A stretch of DNA of 46,681 nucleotides from an uncultured Erysipelotrichaceae bacterium (lineage in GTDB: Bacteria; Bacillota_I; Bacilli_A; Erysipelotrichales; Erysipelotrichaceae). The stretch spans positions 1-46,681 of the forward strand of contig CALVFJ010000011.1 in assembly GCA_944326795.1 (NCBI GenBank). The letters are read 5' to 3'. The translations under genes were made by a program, and so were the position numbers. The notes under the pieces are model-generated. The model saw nothing but the letters and a program-made list of their open reading frames with translations, was not told where the DNA came from and did not search any database. Shown in pieces: positions 1 to 8,280 of this stretch (position 1 is the stretch's first letter; every line of letters starts with the position of its first letter).

Positions 1-1
1 A

Positions 2-793
2 TATGAAAGACATTTGAGGGGTACCAATCTCTCAGAAAACACAATTTCATCCTATATATTCGCTTTAAAGCAATATAGTGAACAATACGATGAAATAACT
101 AAAAGCAACCTTCGCGAGTATAAGATGTGGCTAATTGAAAGTTATAAACCTAAAACGGTCAATTTAAGGATTAGAGCGATTAACTGTTATTTGGAAAGCG
201 TTGGTAATGAAAAATTAAAGATGCCTTTTGTCAGAGTTCAGCAAAAGGCATTTTTAGAAAATGTTATCAGCGAAGCAGATTATGAATATTTTAAAACCAG
301 CCTCAAGAAAGATGGAGAGATGTTTTGGTACTTTGTTATTCGATTTCTAGCAGCAACAGGAGCAAGAGTAAGTGAACTCATAAAAATAAAAGTTGAGCAT
401 ATAAAATTAGGGCACTTGGACCTATATTCAAAAGGCGGAAAGCTACGTCGAATATACATACCTCAAACACTAAAAGAAGAAGCCGTTTCTTGGCTAGACG
501 ATAAAGGTCAAGAAAGTGGCTTTATTTTTTTAAATAAGTATGGCAAACAGATTACTACTCGCGGAATATCTAGCCAACTCAAAAAATTAGCAACAAAATA
601 TGGTATAGATTCTGCGGTAGTATACCCTCATTCATTCAGACATAGGTTTGCTAAAAGCTTCTTGGAACGATGCAATGATATAGCTTTTCTAGCTGATCTT
701 ATGGGACACGAAAGTATAGAGACTACACGAATATATCTTAGAAAAACAGCTACTGAGCAGAAAGAAATAGTTGATAAAATCATAGATTGGTAA
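2..793 (+). CDS. Tyrosine recombinase (XerC/D-like integrase), 5' end outside window
   Basis: Tyrosine site-specific recombinase that cuts and rejoins DNA through a covalent phosphotyrosine. The SAM-like core-binding domain fills roughly the first 85 residues and the catalytic domain the rest. The R-H-R-H-Y set is visible: Arg in ATGARVSEL, HSFRH, GHESIETTR and the Tyr in TRIYL. The frame is open to the window edge. A TTG at 14 is the first usable start inside, but no clear ribosome site precedes it, so the gene probably begins upstream. It converges on the type I hsdS gene. Integrases in this position are known in Bacillota and Bacteroidota to recombine hsdS target-recognition segments, so that is the likely role here (inference); a mobile-element integrase is the alternative. 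Confidence 0.85.
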   Translation, partial: YERHLRGTNLSENTISSYIFALKQYSEQYDEITKSNLREYKMWLIESYKPKTVNLRIRAINCYLESVGNEKLKMPFVRVQQKAFLENVISEADYEYFKTSLKKDGEMFWYFVIRFLAATGARVSELIKIKVEHIKLGHLDLYSKGGKLRRIYIPQTLKEEAVSWLDDKGQESGFIFLNKYGKQITTRGISSQLKKLATKYGIDSAVVYPHSFRHRFAKSFLERCNDIAFLADLMGHESIETTRIYLRKTATEQKEIVDKIIDW

Positions 794-799
794 AATACG

Positions 800-830
800 A
801 GCGCACAGGTAAAAAAACTCACTGTGCGCT
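800..830. terminator. Bidirectional hairpin between recombinase and hsdS
   Basis: Perfect 9-bp inverted repeat, AGCGCACAG and CTGTGCGCT, with a 13-base loop. It is followed by TTTTG on the plus strand and preceded by an A-tract, so it could serve both convergent genes. The hsdS stop codon lies in the loop, so the right arm encodes the last residues of HsdS. Confidence 0.7.
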
Positions 831-2330
831 TTTGTTGCTTCCTATATGCGATAATACATCTTCAACCTTTTTTACAATCCGGTGTTGTTCATTCAGTGGT
901 GGAAGAGGTAATAGCAAATTTACCATAGTTTGTGTTCCTACTCTTGGCATTTTAACTCCATATGTTGATGAGTTTATTACATCGTCAACGTATGAAGATT
1001 TTAAGAATATAACTACATATTCTGAAAGGATGCCACCATAGAGGGTAAAAGGTACAATTTCAGGAGTGCAGATTCCCTCTGTTGGAGCAACTAATACCTT
1101 TAACAAATACGGACGCAGTTTGCTGTACAAAACATTTCCAGTTTCAAATAATATCTTATCGCCCTTTGCTTTCCTTTCGCCCACAGTTTTTCGTTCTAGA
1201 ATACGACCACCATTCTCAATATCTTCTAAGTCTAATTGCCAGATATGTGGTGATGCATTTTGCGCTTTTATCTTTTTCTTCGCTTCTGTATAAGTAGAAA
1301 CAAAACCAAGTCGCGCCCACTCCCAACTATCAGGAATCTCAAATGGAATTTCATCATCTATACAACGTTCAATTCCATCAAACTTCTCATAATAAGAATT
1401 ATCCCTTCTAAATATGATAGATTCGTGCTTATCTTTCTTGATCTTTTCTTCTTTGATTAGTCGTTGTTTTTCTGCTCTAATACGTTCCAATAACACGCTG
1501 GCAGGTTCATCGTTTGGATCTTGTTGGACAAGTTTCCCTTGAATTGCTTCTTGCAAAATAGAATTTTTCAGTTGATTAGGGAAGGTGTTGTTTAAATTAC
1601 TTAGAAGACCATCTATTAATTCATACTTATCAACAGCTGGACTTATTCTTTCAATCATTTCAACTATTCTTGACTGTTCATTTAAAGGAGGCAAAGGAAT
1701 ATAACATTTCTTTAAAAGAGAATAGTGTCTTGCGTATCCTCGGTTTCTAAGAGTTTCAGCAGCATATGACATCCAGTAGTAGATATACTTTGCATTACAA
1801 ATTACTATTTTGTGGAATTTTGTTCCGTCTGCACCTATGACAAACTCAAAATCGATATATTTTACATTTCGAGTATGGTCGCCAAACATAACTAATGGTA
1901 AGACATTTATTTTTTTATCTTCATTATTGCAATAACCATCTATAAGTTCTTTGCCTTGGCTTACAACTGGTAATTTCCCCTGATTAAGGATCTCTTTAGC
2001 TAAGATTTGGTTTGTTTTATTACCTACAGGAATTGATATAGATTCTATTTTCGTCCATTCCCAAGAATTGGGTATCTCAAAAGGCACCTCATCTGCAATG
2101 CAAATCGGTTCATTATTGCCTACTTTCTCATAAGGCAAATTATCGGCACCACGAAAAATATAAGATGGATTCTTTTCCTTCTTAATTTTTCCTTCTTTGA
2201 TTAGCTTTTGTTTTTCCTTTCTAATTCGTTCTAATAAAACAGAAGCTGGTTCGTCATTTGGATCTTGAGGTACTAATTTGCCCTGAACAGCCATTTGTAA
2301 TATGGAGTTCTTTAGTTGTTGACCATTCAT
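819..2330 (-). CDS. hsdS: Type I restriction-modification specificity subunit HsdS
   Basis: DNA-recognition subunit of a type I restriction-modification complex; it directs two HsdM and two HsdR subunits to a bipartite target. The 503-residue protein has the usual two-repeat layout. A conserved helical block (QLKNSILQ...PNDEPASVLLERIR) occurs at residues 5-53 and again at about 253-301. Each is followed by a target-recognition domain beginning near FEIP(N/D)SWEW and ending in IPLPPLNEQ or LPLPPLNEQ. The two recognition domains differ, as expected for a bipartite site. The ATG overlaps the hsdM stop as ATGA, implying translational coupling. The second half ends soon after NEQHRIV and lacks the longer spacer helix seen after the first, so the C-terminus may have been reshaped by recombination. 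Confidence 0.93.
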   Translation of the reverse strand: MNGQQLKNSILQMAVQGKLVPQDPNDEPASVLLERIRKEKQKLIKEGKIKKEKNPSYIFRGADNLPYEKVGNNEPICIADEVPFEIPNSWEWTKIESISIPVGNKTNQILAKEILNQGKLPVVSQGKELIDGYCNNEDKKINVLPLVMFGDHTRNVKYIDFEFVIGADGTKFHKIVICNAKYIYYWMSYAAETLRNRGYARHYSLLKKCYIPLPPLNEQSRIVEMIERISPAVDKYELIDGLLSNLNNTFPNQLKNSILQEAIQGKLVQQDPNDEPASVLLERIRAEKQRLIKEEKIKKDKHESIIFRRDNSYYEKFDGIERCIDDEIPFEIPDSWEWARLGFVSTYTEAKKKIKAQNASPHIWQLDLEDIENGGRILERKTVGERKAKGDKILFETGNVLYSKLRPYLLKVLVAPTEGICTPEIVPFTLYGGILSEYVVIFLKSSYVDDVINSSTYGVKMPRVGTQTMVNLLLPLPPLNEQHRIVKKVEDVLSHIGSNKSAQ

Positions 2331-3868
2331 TGCTCATCACTCTCCGTATTTACATCCAAATCAATGCCGAGAATATCAATGATCTGAGATAATGTTAGAT
2401 CTATTTCAGCATTCAAACTTGCTCTTTTTTCAAGATATTGTTGAATCAAATCTTTAGGTGGCAATATCTCTTCTTCTTCGTGTGGATAACCACATAAATC
2501 TAGATTATAGTTTCTTTCTACGATGAAATCCTTAGAATATTTTTTTGCTTTATCAAACCCATCGATATTGATTTCTTTACGATCATTCCACCATTCTATT
2601 GCTGGTGCAAAATGTTTTAATTCCATCGGTTTTGTCTTAGAGAAATTTTTATATCCTTCAGGCATATCTAGACGGTAAATCCAAACATCGTCAGTAGGTT
2701 TAGTATGGTCGAAGAACAAAATATTGGTTGTTATTGAGGTGTAGGGAGCAAAGACACTATGAGGCATTCTAATGATTGTGTGAAGGTTGAATTCGTTCAT
2801 CAGTTTCTTTTTGATAGCTACTTTAGCGTTATCCTCACCAAATAAGAAACCATCTGGAAGTATAACTGCTGCTCGTCCATTTTCTTTAAGTCGATACATA
2901 ATAACGGACATAAATAAATCAGCGGTTTCTGAGCTTGCTAAATCGGAAGGAAAGTGTTGTTTGACATCGTTTTTCTCGCTTCCTCCATAAGGCGGATTCA
3001 TTAAGATGACATCAAACTTATCTTCATCGGTATAATCTAAAACATCTCTTGTTAATGAGTTATCGTGATAGATTTTTGGTGTATCGATTCCGTGTAGAAG
3101 CATATTAGTAATGCAAAGAATATAAGGAAATTGCTTCTTCTCAATACCATAGATCGAATTGTCAAAGGCTTTTTGATCTTCTGTTGATTTTATTTTTGGT
3201 GATAACTCTTTGATCCAACTTGTTAAAAATCCTCCGGTACCGCAAGCAAAATCGGCTACGGTTTCTCCGATTTGTGGATTGATCATTTTAGCCATAAAAT
3301 CAGTAACCACTCTTGGAGTATAGAATTCACCAGATGACCCTGCGCTTTGAAGTTCTCTTAAGATGTTTTCATATATTTCACCAAAAGCGTGTATTTCGTC
3401 ATAATCGTTTAAATCCAGTTCATCTATAACGTTAACGACTTGACGAACCAAAACACCATCTTTCATATAGTTGTTTGCGTCTTCAAACGTTGTTCGAACT
3501 ATTGATTGTTTGATTGGTGTGTTTTTATCCACTTTTATTCCTGGGATTAGAATATTGCCCTGAGAATCTTTTATGTCGATTCCTTTAAGTACTGGGAAAA
3601 GTGTATTATTGATAAAATCAAGCAAACTATCGCCTGTAAGAACTTTACCACTTTTGTCATCGTGAGCCCAGTTTCTCCATTGACATTTCTCTGGGATGAT
3701 TGAAACATAGTTTTCATCGTCTAATTCCCAATCTTCTTCCTTAGCATCATAGACTTTTAAAAACAGCATCCACGCTATCTGTTCAATTCTTTGTGCATCA
3801 CCATTAATACCTGCGTCATTGCGCATTATGTCTCGTAGTCTTTTAATAAAATTCGATAAGTTATTCAT
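2327..3868 (-). CDS. hsdM: Type I restriction-modification methyltransferase subunit HsdM
   Basis: N6-adenine DNA methyltransferase subunit; with HsdS it methylates the host target and protects it from HsdR. The 513-residue protein has an N-terminal helical HsdM domain (about 1-150), the SAM-binding motif ADFACGTGG (205-213) and the catalytic NPPY tetrad (291-294), all intact. Its length is near that of type IB enzymes such as EcoEI. It starts two bases after the hsdR stop and overlaps hsdS by 4 bp, so hsdR-hsdM-hsdS is one transcript. No frameshift or missing motif is visible, so the enzyme should be active. Confidence 0.95.
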   Translation of the reverse strand: MNNLSNFIKRLRDIMRNDAGINGDAQRIEQIAWMLFLKVYDAKEEDWELDDENYVSIIPEKCQWRNWAHDDKSGKVLTGDSLLDFINNTLFPVLKGIDIKDSQGNILIPGIKVDKNTPIKQSIVRTTFEDANNYMKDGVLVRQVVNVIDELDLNDYDEIHAFGEIYENILRELQSAGSSGEFYTPRVVTDFMAKMINPQIGETVADFACGTGGFLTSWIKELSPKIKSTEDQKAFDNSIYGIEKKQFPYILCITNMLLHGIDTPKIYHDNSLTRDVLDYTDEDKFDVILMNPPYGGSEKNDVKQHFPSDLASSETADLFMSVIMYRLKENGRAAVILPDGFLFGEDNAKVAIKKKLMNEFNLHTIIRMPHSVFAPYTSITTNILFFDHTKPTDDVWIYRLDMPEGYKNFSKTKPMELKHFAPAIEWWNDRKEINIDGFDKAKKYSKDFIVERNYNLDLCGYPHEEEEILPPKDLIQQYLEKRASLNAEIDLTLSQIIDILGIDLDVNTESDEQ

Positions 3869-3870
3869 TT

Positions 3871-6234
3871 CTAGGCACCTACTCTATATAATTCGTTTGT
3901 TAGTTGATGTATTGCATCCATATAGAACTCTCTTCCACCAAATATATCTTTAACAATTCTTGATGGTGTTCCAAATTCTTTGAAAGGTTCTAATCTTAAT
4001 ACAGATGTAGTTTCAATTTCCTCGATTCCTACATCAGCATATCGCTCCAATAACGTTTCTAAGACTTGCTTTGCAGCATCATTATACCGGTTTAAGAAGT
4101 CTCGTTTTTTGACGTTATTAGCACGTTCTTTTCTTGTTAGAGGTTTGACATCGTATGCGACATGACATATGAAATCAAAATCATCAACATTTTCCATATT
4201 GTGATCTTTTTTCATTTGTTCTAAATCAATCCCTTGTTCAAGAAGTTTTTCTTTGATGACTTCTTTCTTTTGTTCCCTAGTCCAAGTATTGATGAAATTG
4301 TCTAGTGAAGCATATTTGCCAAGTATATTTGATTTTGTATAATCTTCAATACTTTCATAACGCAATAGTTTTCCACCTGCGTCATAAACTGATACAGTTT
4401 TTCCAATGATCTTAACTATGCATCCATCAGCTGAAACTATTGGTTTTGCAGTAGGAGGTTCAGGAGGAGTTAAACCACCTGGTGGATCTTTTGGAGTTGA
4501 TTCTTTATCTGGATCATAATCTGGATCTATTTCAATAGGTCCATCCCATTCAGGATCAGCAAATAGTCTTGTAACATTTCTGAAATCCATAACTGTGAAA
4601 TGGGTTTTTCCTTCTTTTTCGCGAAGTCTTGTTCCGCGACCTATAATTTGCTTAAACTCGGTCATTGAGCTTATCATCTCATCAAGAACGATTAGTTTTG
4701 TCATCTTACAGTCTGCTCCTGTAGATAACAGTTTTGAAGTTGTAGCTATCACAGGATACTTCACAGAAACAGAAATAAAGTAATCAAGTTTACTTTTTCC
4801 ATAGGTATCAGAACCGGTGATACGAACAACATAATCCGGATTCTTTTGACATAAATCTGCATTTTCATTTGTTAATGCGATCCGCATTCTTTCAGCGTGA
4901 TCTTCTGTTGCGCAGAAAACGATTGTCTTCTGCATCCGATCTGTGCTTTTTAGATATTTTGTTATCTCTTTTGCAACTTCATTCGTTCTATCTTCAAGGA
5001 TAATTTTATAATCAAAATCACTATTTGTATAAATTCGATCCTCAATTATGTTCCCATATTTATCTTTTTGGCCATATAGTGGACGCCAACCATCACCAAT
5101 GTTAGTTTTTATACTGATGACTCTAAAAGGGGCTAAGAAACCATCATCAATTCCTTCTTTCAAGCTATATGTGTAAATAGGATCTCCAAAATAATCAATA
5201 TTGGAAACATATTTCGTTTCTTTAGGGGTGGCAGTCATTCCAAGTTGAGTTGCACTAGAAAAATACTCCAGGATTTTCCGCCAGTTACTTTCTTTTTTAG
5301 CTGAACCTCTATGACATTCATCGACGATAATCAAATCAAAGAAATCTTTGTTAAATAATCTCTTAAATTTTTCGATGACATCTTCATTTTCATCATTATC
5401 ATCACTTTCTGCATTACCAGCTAATTGTTGATAAAGAGAGAAATAAACTTCGTATGATGTAATAGTTGTTGGATCATCCTTAGCAAAATTCACTTTATGG
5501 ATCGTCTTTTCAAGTGGGGCAAAATCCTGTTGAATGGATTGATCAATTAAAATGTTGCGATCTGCTAAATATAATATTTTTTTCTTCATACCCGACTTTA
5601 AAAGTCGATAAACAATTTGGAAAGCTGTATAGGTTTTTCCTGTTCCAGTTGCCATAACTAGAAGCAATCTCTCTTGACCTCTAGCAATTGCTTCTACCGT
5701 CCTATTAATAGCAATTCTTTGATAATAGCGTGGATCATAAGTAGTAGCGCTTGAATAGTATGGCTGTTTAATTATCTTTTGCTCATTCTCAGAAAGACCT
5801 TGACCATTATTAATTTCTGCTTTATATCTTTCAATCAATTCATCTTCGGAAGGAAATTCATCTAGTCCAAACTCTCTTTCTTTTCCGGTCAAAAAATCGT
5901 GTTCAACAAAACCGTCACCATTTGAACTATAGGCAAATGGAACATCTAACATCTTGGCATAATCCATAGCTTGTTGGAGTCCATATGAAACAGTATGATT
6001 GTTATCTTTAGCCTCAACGATCGCAATAGGCTTATTTGATGACATATAAAGAAGATAGTCCGCTTTCTTAGGACGTTCTCTAACGCTTCTATTTCCTCTG
6101 AGATTAATTCTCCCATCAGTTACTCTTGCTTCCATCAGAATATTGTTCTTATTCCATTTAGAAGTAATTGCTGGACTTATATACCGGAATTTAATATCTT
6201 CTTCGCTCATTTGAGACTTTGTAAAATTGATCAT
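3871..6234 (-). CDS. hsdR: Type I restriction endonuclease subunit HsdR
   Basis: ATP-dependent translocase and nuclease subunit. Numbered from the ATG at 6234, the nuclease core shows Asp59 and E74-A-K76 (PD-(D/E)xK type). The SF2 helicase has Walker A MATGTGKT (194-201), DECH (305-308) and GMTATP. A C-terminal region resembling the EcoEI R-C domain follows a Pro-rich linker. At 787 residues it matches the short type IB HsdR proteins rather than the more than 1000-residue EcoKI/EcoR124 forms. A TTG at 6261 in frame would add nine residues, but the ATG is preceded by GAGGGGTAAAGGGT and fits better. Downstream of the XRE gene by 33 bp and probably cotranscribed with it. Confidence 0.94.
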   Translation of the reverse strand: MINFTKSQMSEEDIKFRYISPAITSKWNKNNILMEARVTDGRINLRGNRSVRERPKKADYLLYMSSNKPIAIVEAKDNNHTVSYGLQQAMDYAKMLDVPFAYSSNGDGFVEHDFLTGKEREFGLDEFPSEDELIERYKAEINNGQGLSENEQKIIKQPYYSSATTYDPRYYQRIAINRTVEAIARGQERLLLVMATGTGKTYTAFQIVYRLLKSGMKKKILYLADRNILIDQSIQQDFAPLEKTIHKVNFAKDDPTTITSYEVYFSLYQQLAGNAESDDNDENEDVIEKFKRLFNKDFFDLIIVDECHRGSAKKESNWRKILEYFSSATQLGMTATPKETKYVSNIDYFGDPIYTYSLKEGIDDGFLAPFRVISIKTNIGDGWRPLYGQKDKYGNIIEDRIYTNSDFDYKIILEDRTNEVAKEITKYLKSTDRMQKTIVFCATEDHAERMRIALTNENADLCQKNPDYVVRITGSDTYGKSKLDYFISVSVKYPVIATTSKLLSTGADCKMTKLIVLDEMISSMTEFKQIIGRGTRLREKEGKTHFTVMDFRNVTRLFADPEWDGPIEIDPDYDPDKESTPKDPPGGLTPPEPPTAKPIVSADGCIVKIIGKTVSVYDAGGKLLRYESIEDYTKSNILGKYASLDNFINTWTREQKKEVIKEKLLEQGIDLEQMKKDHNMENVDDFDFICHVAYDVKPLTRKERANNVKKRDFLNRYNDAAKQVLETLLERYADVGIEEIETTSVLRLEPFKEFGTPSRIVKDIFGGREFYMDAIHQLTNELYRVGA

Positions 6235-6267
6235 ACCCTTTACCCCTCGCTTCAAAAACAAAACTAA

Positions 6268-6471
6268 TTATTTGTTTTTAATTTCTACAATATCGTTTAA
6301 CCCACAATCTAAAACTTCGCATATCTTGACTAATATATCCAGTTGAACCGATTCGTCTTTTCCAAGTTTAGCTAAAGCATTCGAAGTCATTCCGGTAGCT
6401 AGTCTTAGCTGCGTTTTTGTCATATTCTTATCAATCAATAACTTCCATAATTTGTTATATGAAATAGTCAT
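6268..6471 (-). CDS. XRE/Cro-type helix-turn-helix regulator
   Basis: A 67-residue protein that is almost only a Cro/C1-type HTH: MTKTQLRLATGMTSNALAKL forms helices 2-3 and LDILVKICEVLDC the following helices, resembling the YozG-like small regulators. It is the first gene of the hsdR-M-S transcript, with AAGGAG before the ATG. Small XRE proteins heading restriction-modification operons often act as controller proteins that delay endonuclease expression; applied here that is inference. No symmetric operator was identified with certainty. Confidence 0.85.
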   Translation of the reverse strand: MTISYNKLWKLLIDKNMTKTQLRLATGMTSNALAKLGKDESVQLDILVKICEVLDCGLNDIVEIKNK

Positions 6472-6507
6472 TCTTAAGCTCCTTATCTTTTGAAAATAAC
6501 TACGAGT

Positions 6508-6536
6508 ATTATATCATCTATTGTTCATATTTTAAA
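6508..6536 (-). promoter_or_regulatory. Probable sigma-A promoter of the XRE-hsdRMS operon
   Basis: On the minus strand, TATAAT (6513-6508) lies 17 bp downstream of TTTAAA (6536-6531), upstream of the XRE start codon. The -10 is perfect; the -35 is weak, which would suit autoregulation. Confidence 0.55.
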
Positions 6537-6756
6537 TATCATATTGATTTATTCAATACTTACCCTTCGTTTATCACTTATTTTGTCCGAACACTATGAA
6601 GGACATATTTATTTGGAGAAATCTTTAAAACAGACTTGCGGTTTGCTCGTTTTCTTCCCCTACAAGTGAAGGGATATAAAAATCTTTTCACTAAATACCG
6701 ATTCTGGGTTCCATTTGACGTGTGCTTGTCTAAATAAGTGAAGGGAGTGATGCAGA
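6537..6756. other. Non-coding stretch upstream of the RepA-like gene
   Basis: No convincing gene on either strand. The only repeat noticed is AAGTGAAGGGA at 6664-6674 and again at 6736-6746, the second copy forming the ribosome binding region of the next gene. A replication origin for the element could lie here, but there are no clear iterons. Confidence 0.4.
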
Positions 6757-7068
6757 ATGAAAAACAATAGCTTTTATAAGTTGCCAAAAGTATTGTTTAG
6801 CGATGATAGATATAAAGATTTATCTACCGATGCCAAGGTACTTTATAGCTTACTTTTAGATCGTAAAAGCTTAAGCGCTAAAAACGGATGGATCAATAGT
6901 TATGGAAGGTACTACCAATATTTCACCATCAGGGAATGCAAGGAAAAGCTTAACTTTGGTCACGATAAGATCATCAAATTATTTAGAGAGTTAGAAACAA
7001 ATGGATTGATCATAAGAAAAAGGCAAGGTAAAGGTAAACCTAGCATTATTTATGTTCACCATTTATGA
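6757..7068 (+). CDS. RepA N-terminal-domain replication initiator, probably truncated
   Basis: The 103 residues match the RepA_N initiator domain of Bacillota plasmids and integrative elements: FYKLPKVLF, LSTDAKVLYSLLLDR, WINSYGRYYQYFT and the winged-helix segment CKEKLNFGHDKIIKLFRELE. Most homologues in mobile elements continue into a second domain. Here a stop follows IIYVHHL, and the next 130 bp contain scattered in-frame stops, with short stretches such as INTDEVILDII that resemble a decayed tail. The gene sits at the start of a RepA-ParB-recombinase block typical of integrative elements. Whether the short form still initiates replication is unknown. Confidence 0.75.
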   Translation: MKNNSFYKLPKVLFSDDRYKDLSTDAKVLYSLLLDRKSLSAKNGWINSYGRYYQYFTIRECKEKLNFGHDKIIKLFRELETNGLIIRKRQGKGKPSIIYVHHL

Positions 7069-7215
7069 ATTCGATAATTAAGGTTTTATGAATACGAAAA
7101 ATAAGAAGGTATTAATACTGATGAAGTAATACTGGATATTATTACCAGCTCAAAAAAATAAGTATTAGTAGTCTATATACCTTCTTAAAAACAGAATACA
7201 AAGGAGCGAACTAAT

Positions 7216-8073
7216 ATGAACGATGTTATAAAGAATGTCGATATTGCCTCGTTGACTCCTTTTGAAAATCATCCATTTAAGTTAAGGGATGGCGAAGAAC
7301 TAGAGGAGCTTATGGCAAGTATCAAAAAGAATAAGATCATTGAACCACTCATTGTCAGATCTTTTTCTTCAGCAGGTAAATATGAAGTTATTTCAGGACA
7401 CAGGAGACTTGATGCCCTAAAGCGATTAGGCATAAACGAAGTGCCAGTTATTATCAAAGATCTATCAGATGAAGAAGCGGTTATGATGATGATTGACTCA
7501 AACTTAAAAAGAGAAAATATCTTACCAAGTGAAAAAGCATTTGCTTATAAGATGAAACTGGATATTTTAAAAAGGCAAGGAGCTAGAACAGATTTAACTT
7601 TTTCCCAACGTGGGGAAAGGTTGAGAAATAACGATTATCTCGCCACTCAACTTGGCATTGGCAAAGAAACCTTACACCGCTATATCCGTTTAACTTACTT
7701 GATCCCAGAATTATTGAAGATGGTCGATGAAGGGAATATCTCATTAACCCCAGCAGTTGAGCTTTCATATCTTAAAGAAAATGAACAGCTGATGGTTTAT
7801 GAAGAGATAAGTTATTTAGATGCCACACCATCGCTGTCACAAGCACAAAGACTAAAAGCTTTATCTAAAGATGAAATACTTACTAAAGATGCTGTCTTTG
7901 CCATATTGAGTGAAACTAAAGGTAATCAAAAAGAAGTATTAAAACTTCCTGTTGATAAGATCAAAGCTTATCGTCCAAGAGCTAGTACTTATAAAGAACT
8001 TGAAGATTTCATTATTAAGGCATGTGCTTATTATCAAAGATACCTAGAAAGACAAAAAGGCAAGGATCGATGA
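7216..8073 (+). CDS. ParB/RepB/Spo0J-family partition-like protein
   Basis: The 285-residue protein begins with a ParB nuclease/CTPase fold: LTPFENHPFKL, LMASIKKNKIIEPLIVR and the GHRR box at residues 61-64, followed by the ENILPSEKA segment. The central HTH region lies around LATQLGIGKETLHRYIRLT. ParB proteins bind centromere-like sites and help segregate plasmids; copies in integrative elements often lack a ParA partner, as here. AAAGGAGCG precedes the ATG. Its stop overlaps the next start as ATGA, so the two are translationally coupled. Confidence 0.88.
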   Translation: MNDVIKNVDIASLTPFENHPFKLRDGEELEELMASIKKNKIIEPLIVRSFSSAGKYEVISGHRRLDALKRLGINEVPVIIKDLSDEEAVMMMIDSNLKRENILPSEKAFAYKMKLDILKRQGARTDLTFSQRGERLRNNDYLATQLGIGKETLHRYIRLTYLIPELLKMVDEGNISLTPAVELSYLKENEQLMVYEEISYLDATPSLSQAQRLKALSKDEILTKDAVFAILSETKGNQKEVLKLPVDKIKAYRPRASTYKELEDFIIKACAYYQRYLERQKGKDR

Positions 8074-8249
8074 TGGATGAAAAAGATATTGTCTTACCTG
8101 ATGTAATACTGGATGCTCTAGCCTTATATCTAAAAGATGAAGCGATCAAGTTTTATCAAAGCGATGATGGTCAAAAGTTTTATGAAGAATATCAAAAAGA
8201 AAAGCTTGTCAAGGATGTAAATGACACAAATGACAAAGCAAATGTTTAA
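8070..8249 (+). CDS. Small acidic hypothetical protein coupled to ParB
   Basis: The 59-residue ORF begins at the ATGATG that overlaps the parB stop and ends before the recombinase ribosome site. The sequence is charged and helical (LALYLKDEAIKFYQSDDGQKFYEEYQKEK), with no known domain that I recognise. Position and coupling argue that it is real and belongs to the same element; function unknown. Confidence 0.6.
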   Translation: MMDEKDIVLPDVILDALALYLKDEAIKFYQSDDGQKFYEEYQKEKLVKDVNDTNDKANV

Positions 8250-8280
8250 TTCAATAATGTAGCTAAGGAAAGGAGGTTAT

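Noticed and set aside
819..2330. Internal hsdS repeats as a switch acting by themselves
   Set aside because: The two copies are direct, not inverted, and differ at many DNA positions; any switching would need a partner outside the window.
6537..6756. Iteron-type replication origin before repA
   Set aside because: Only one 11-bp repeat pair was found and the second copy is the ribosome site.
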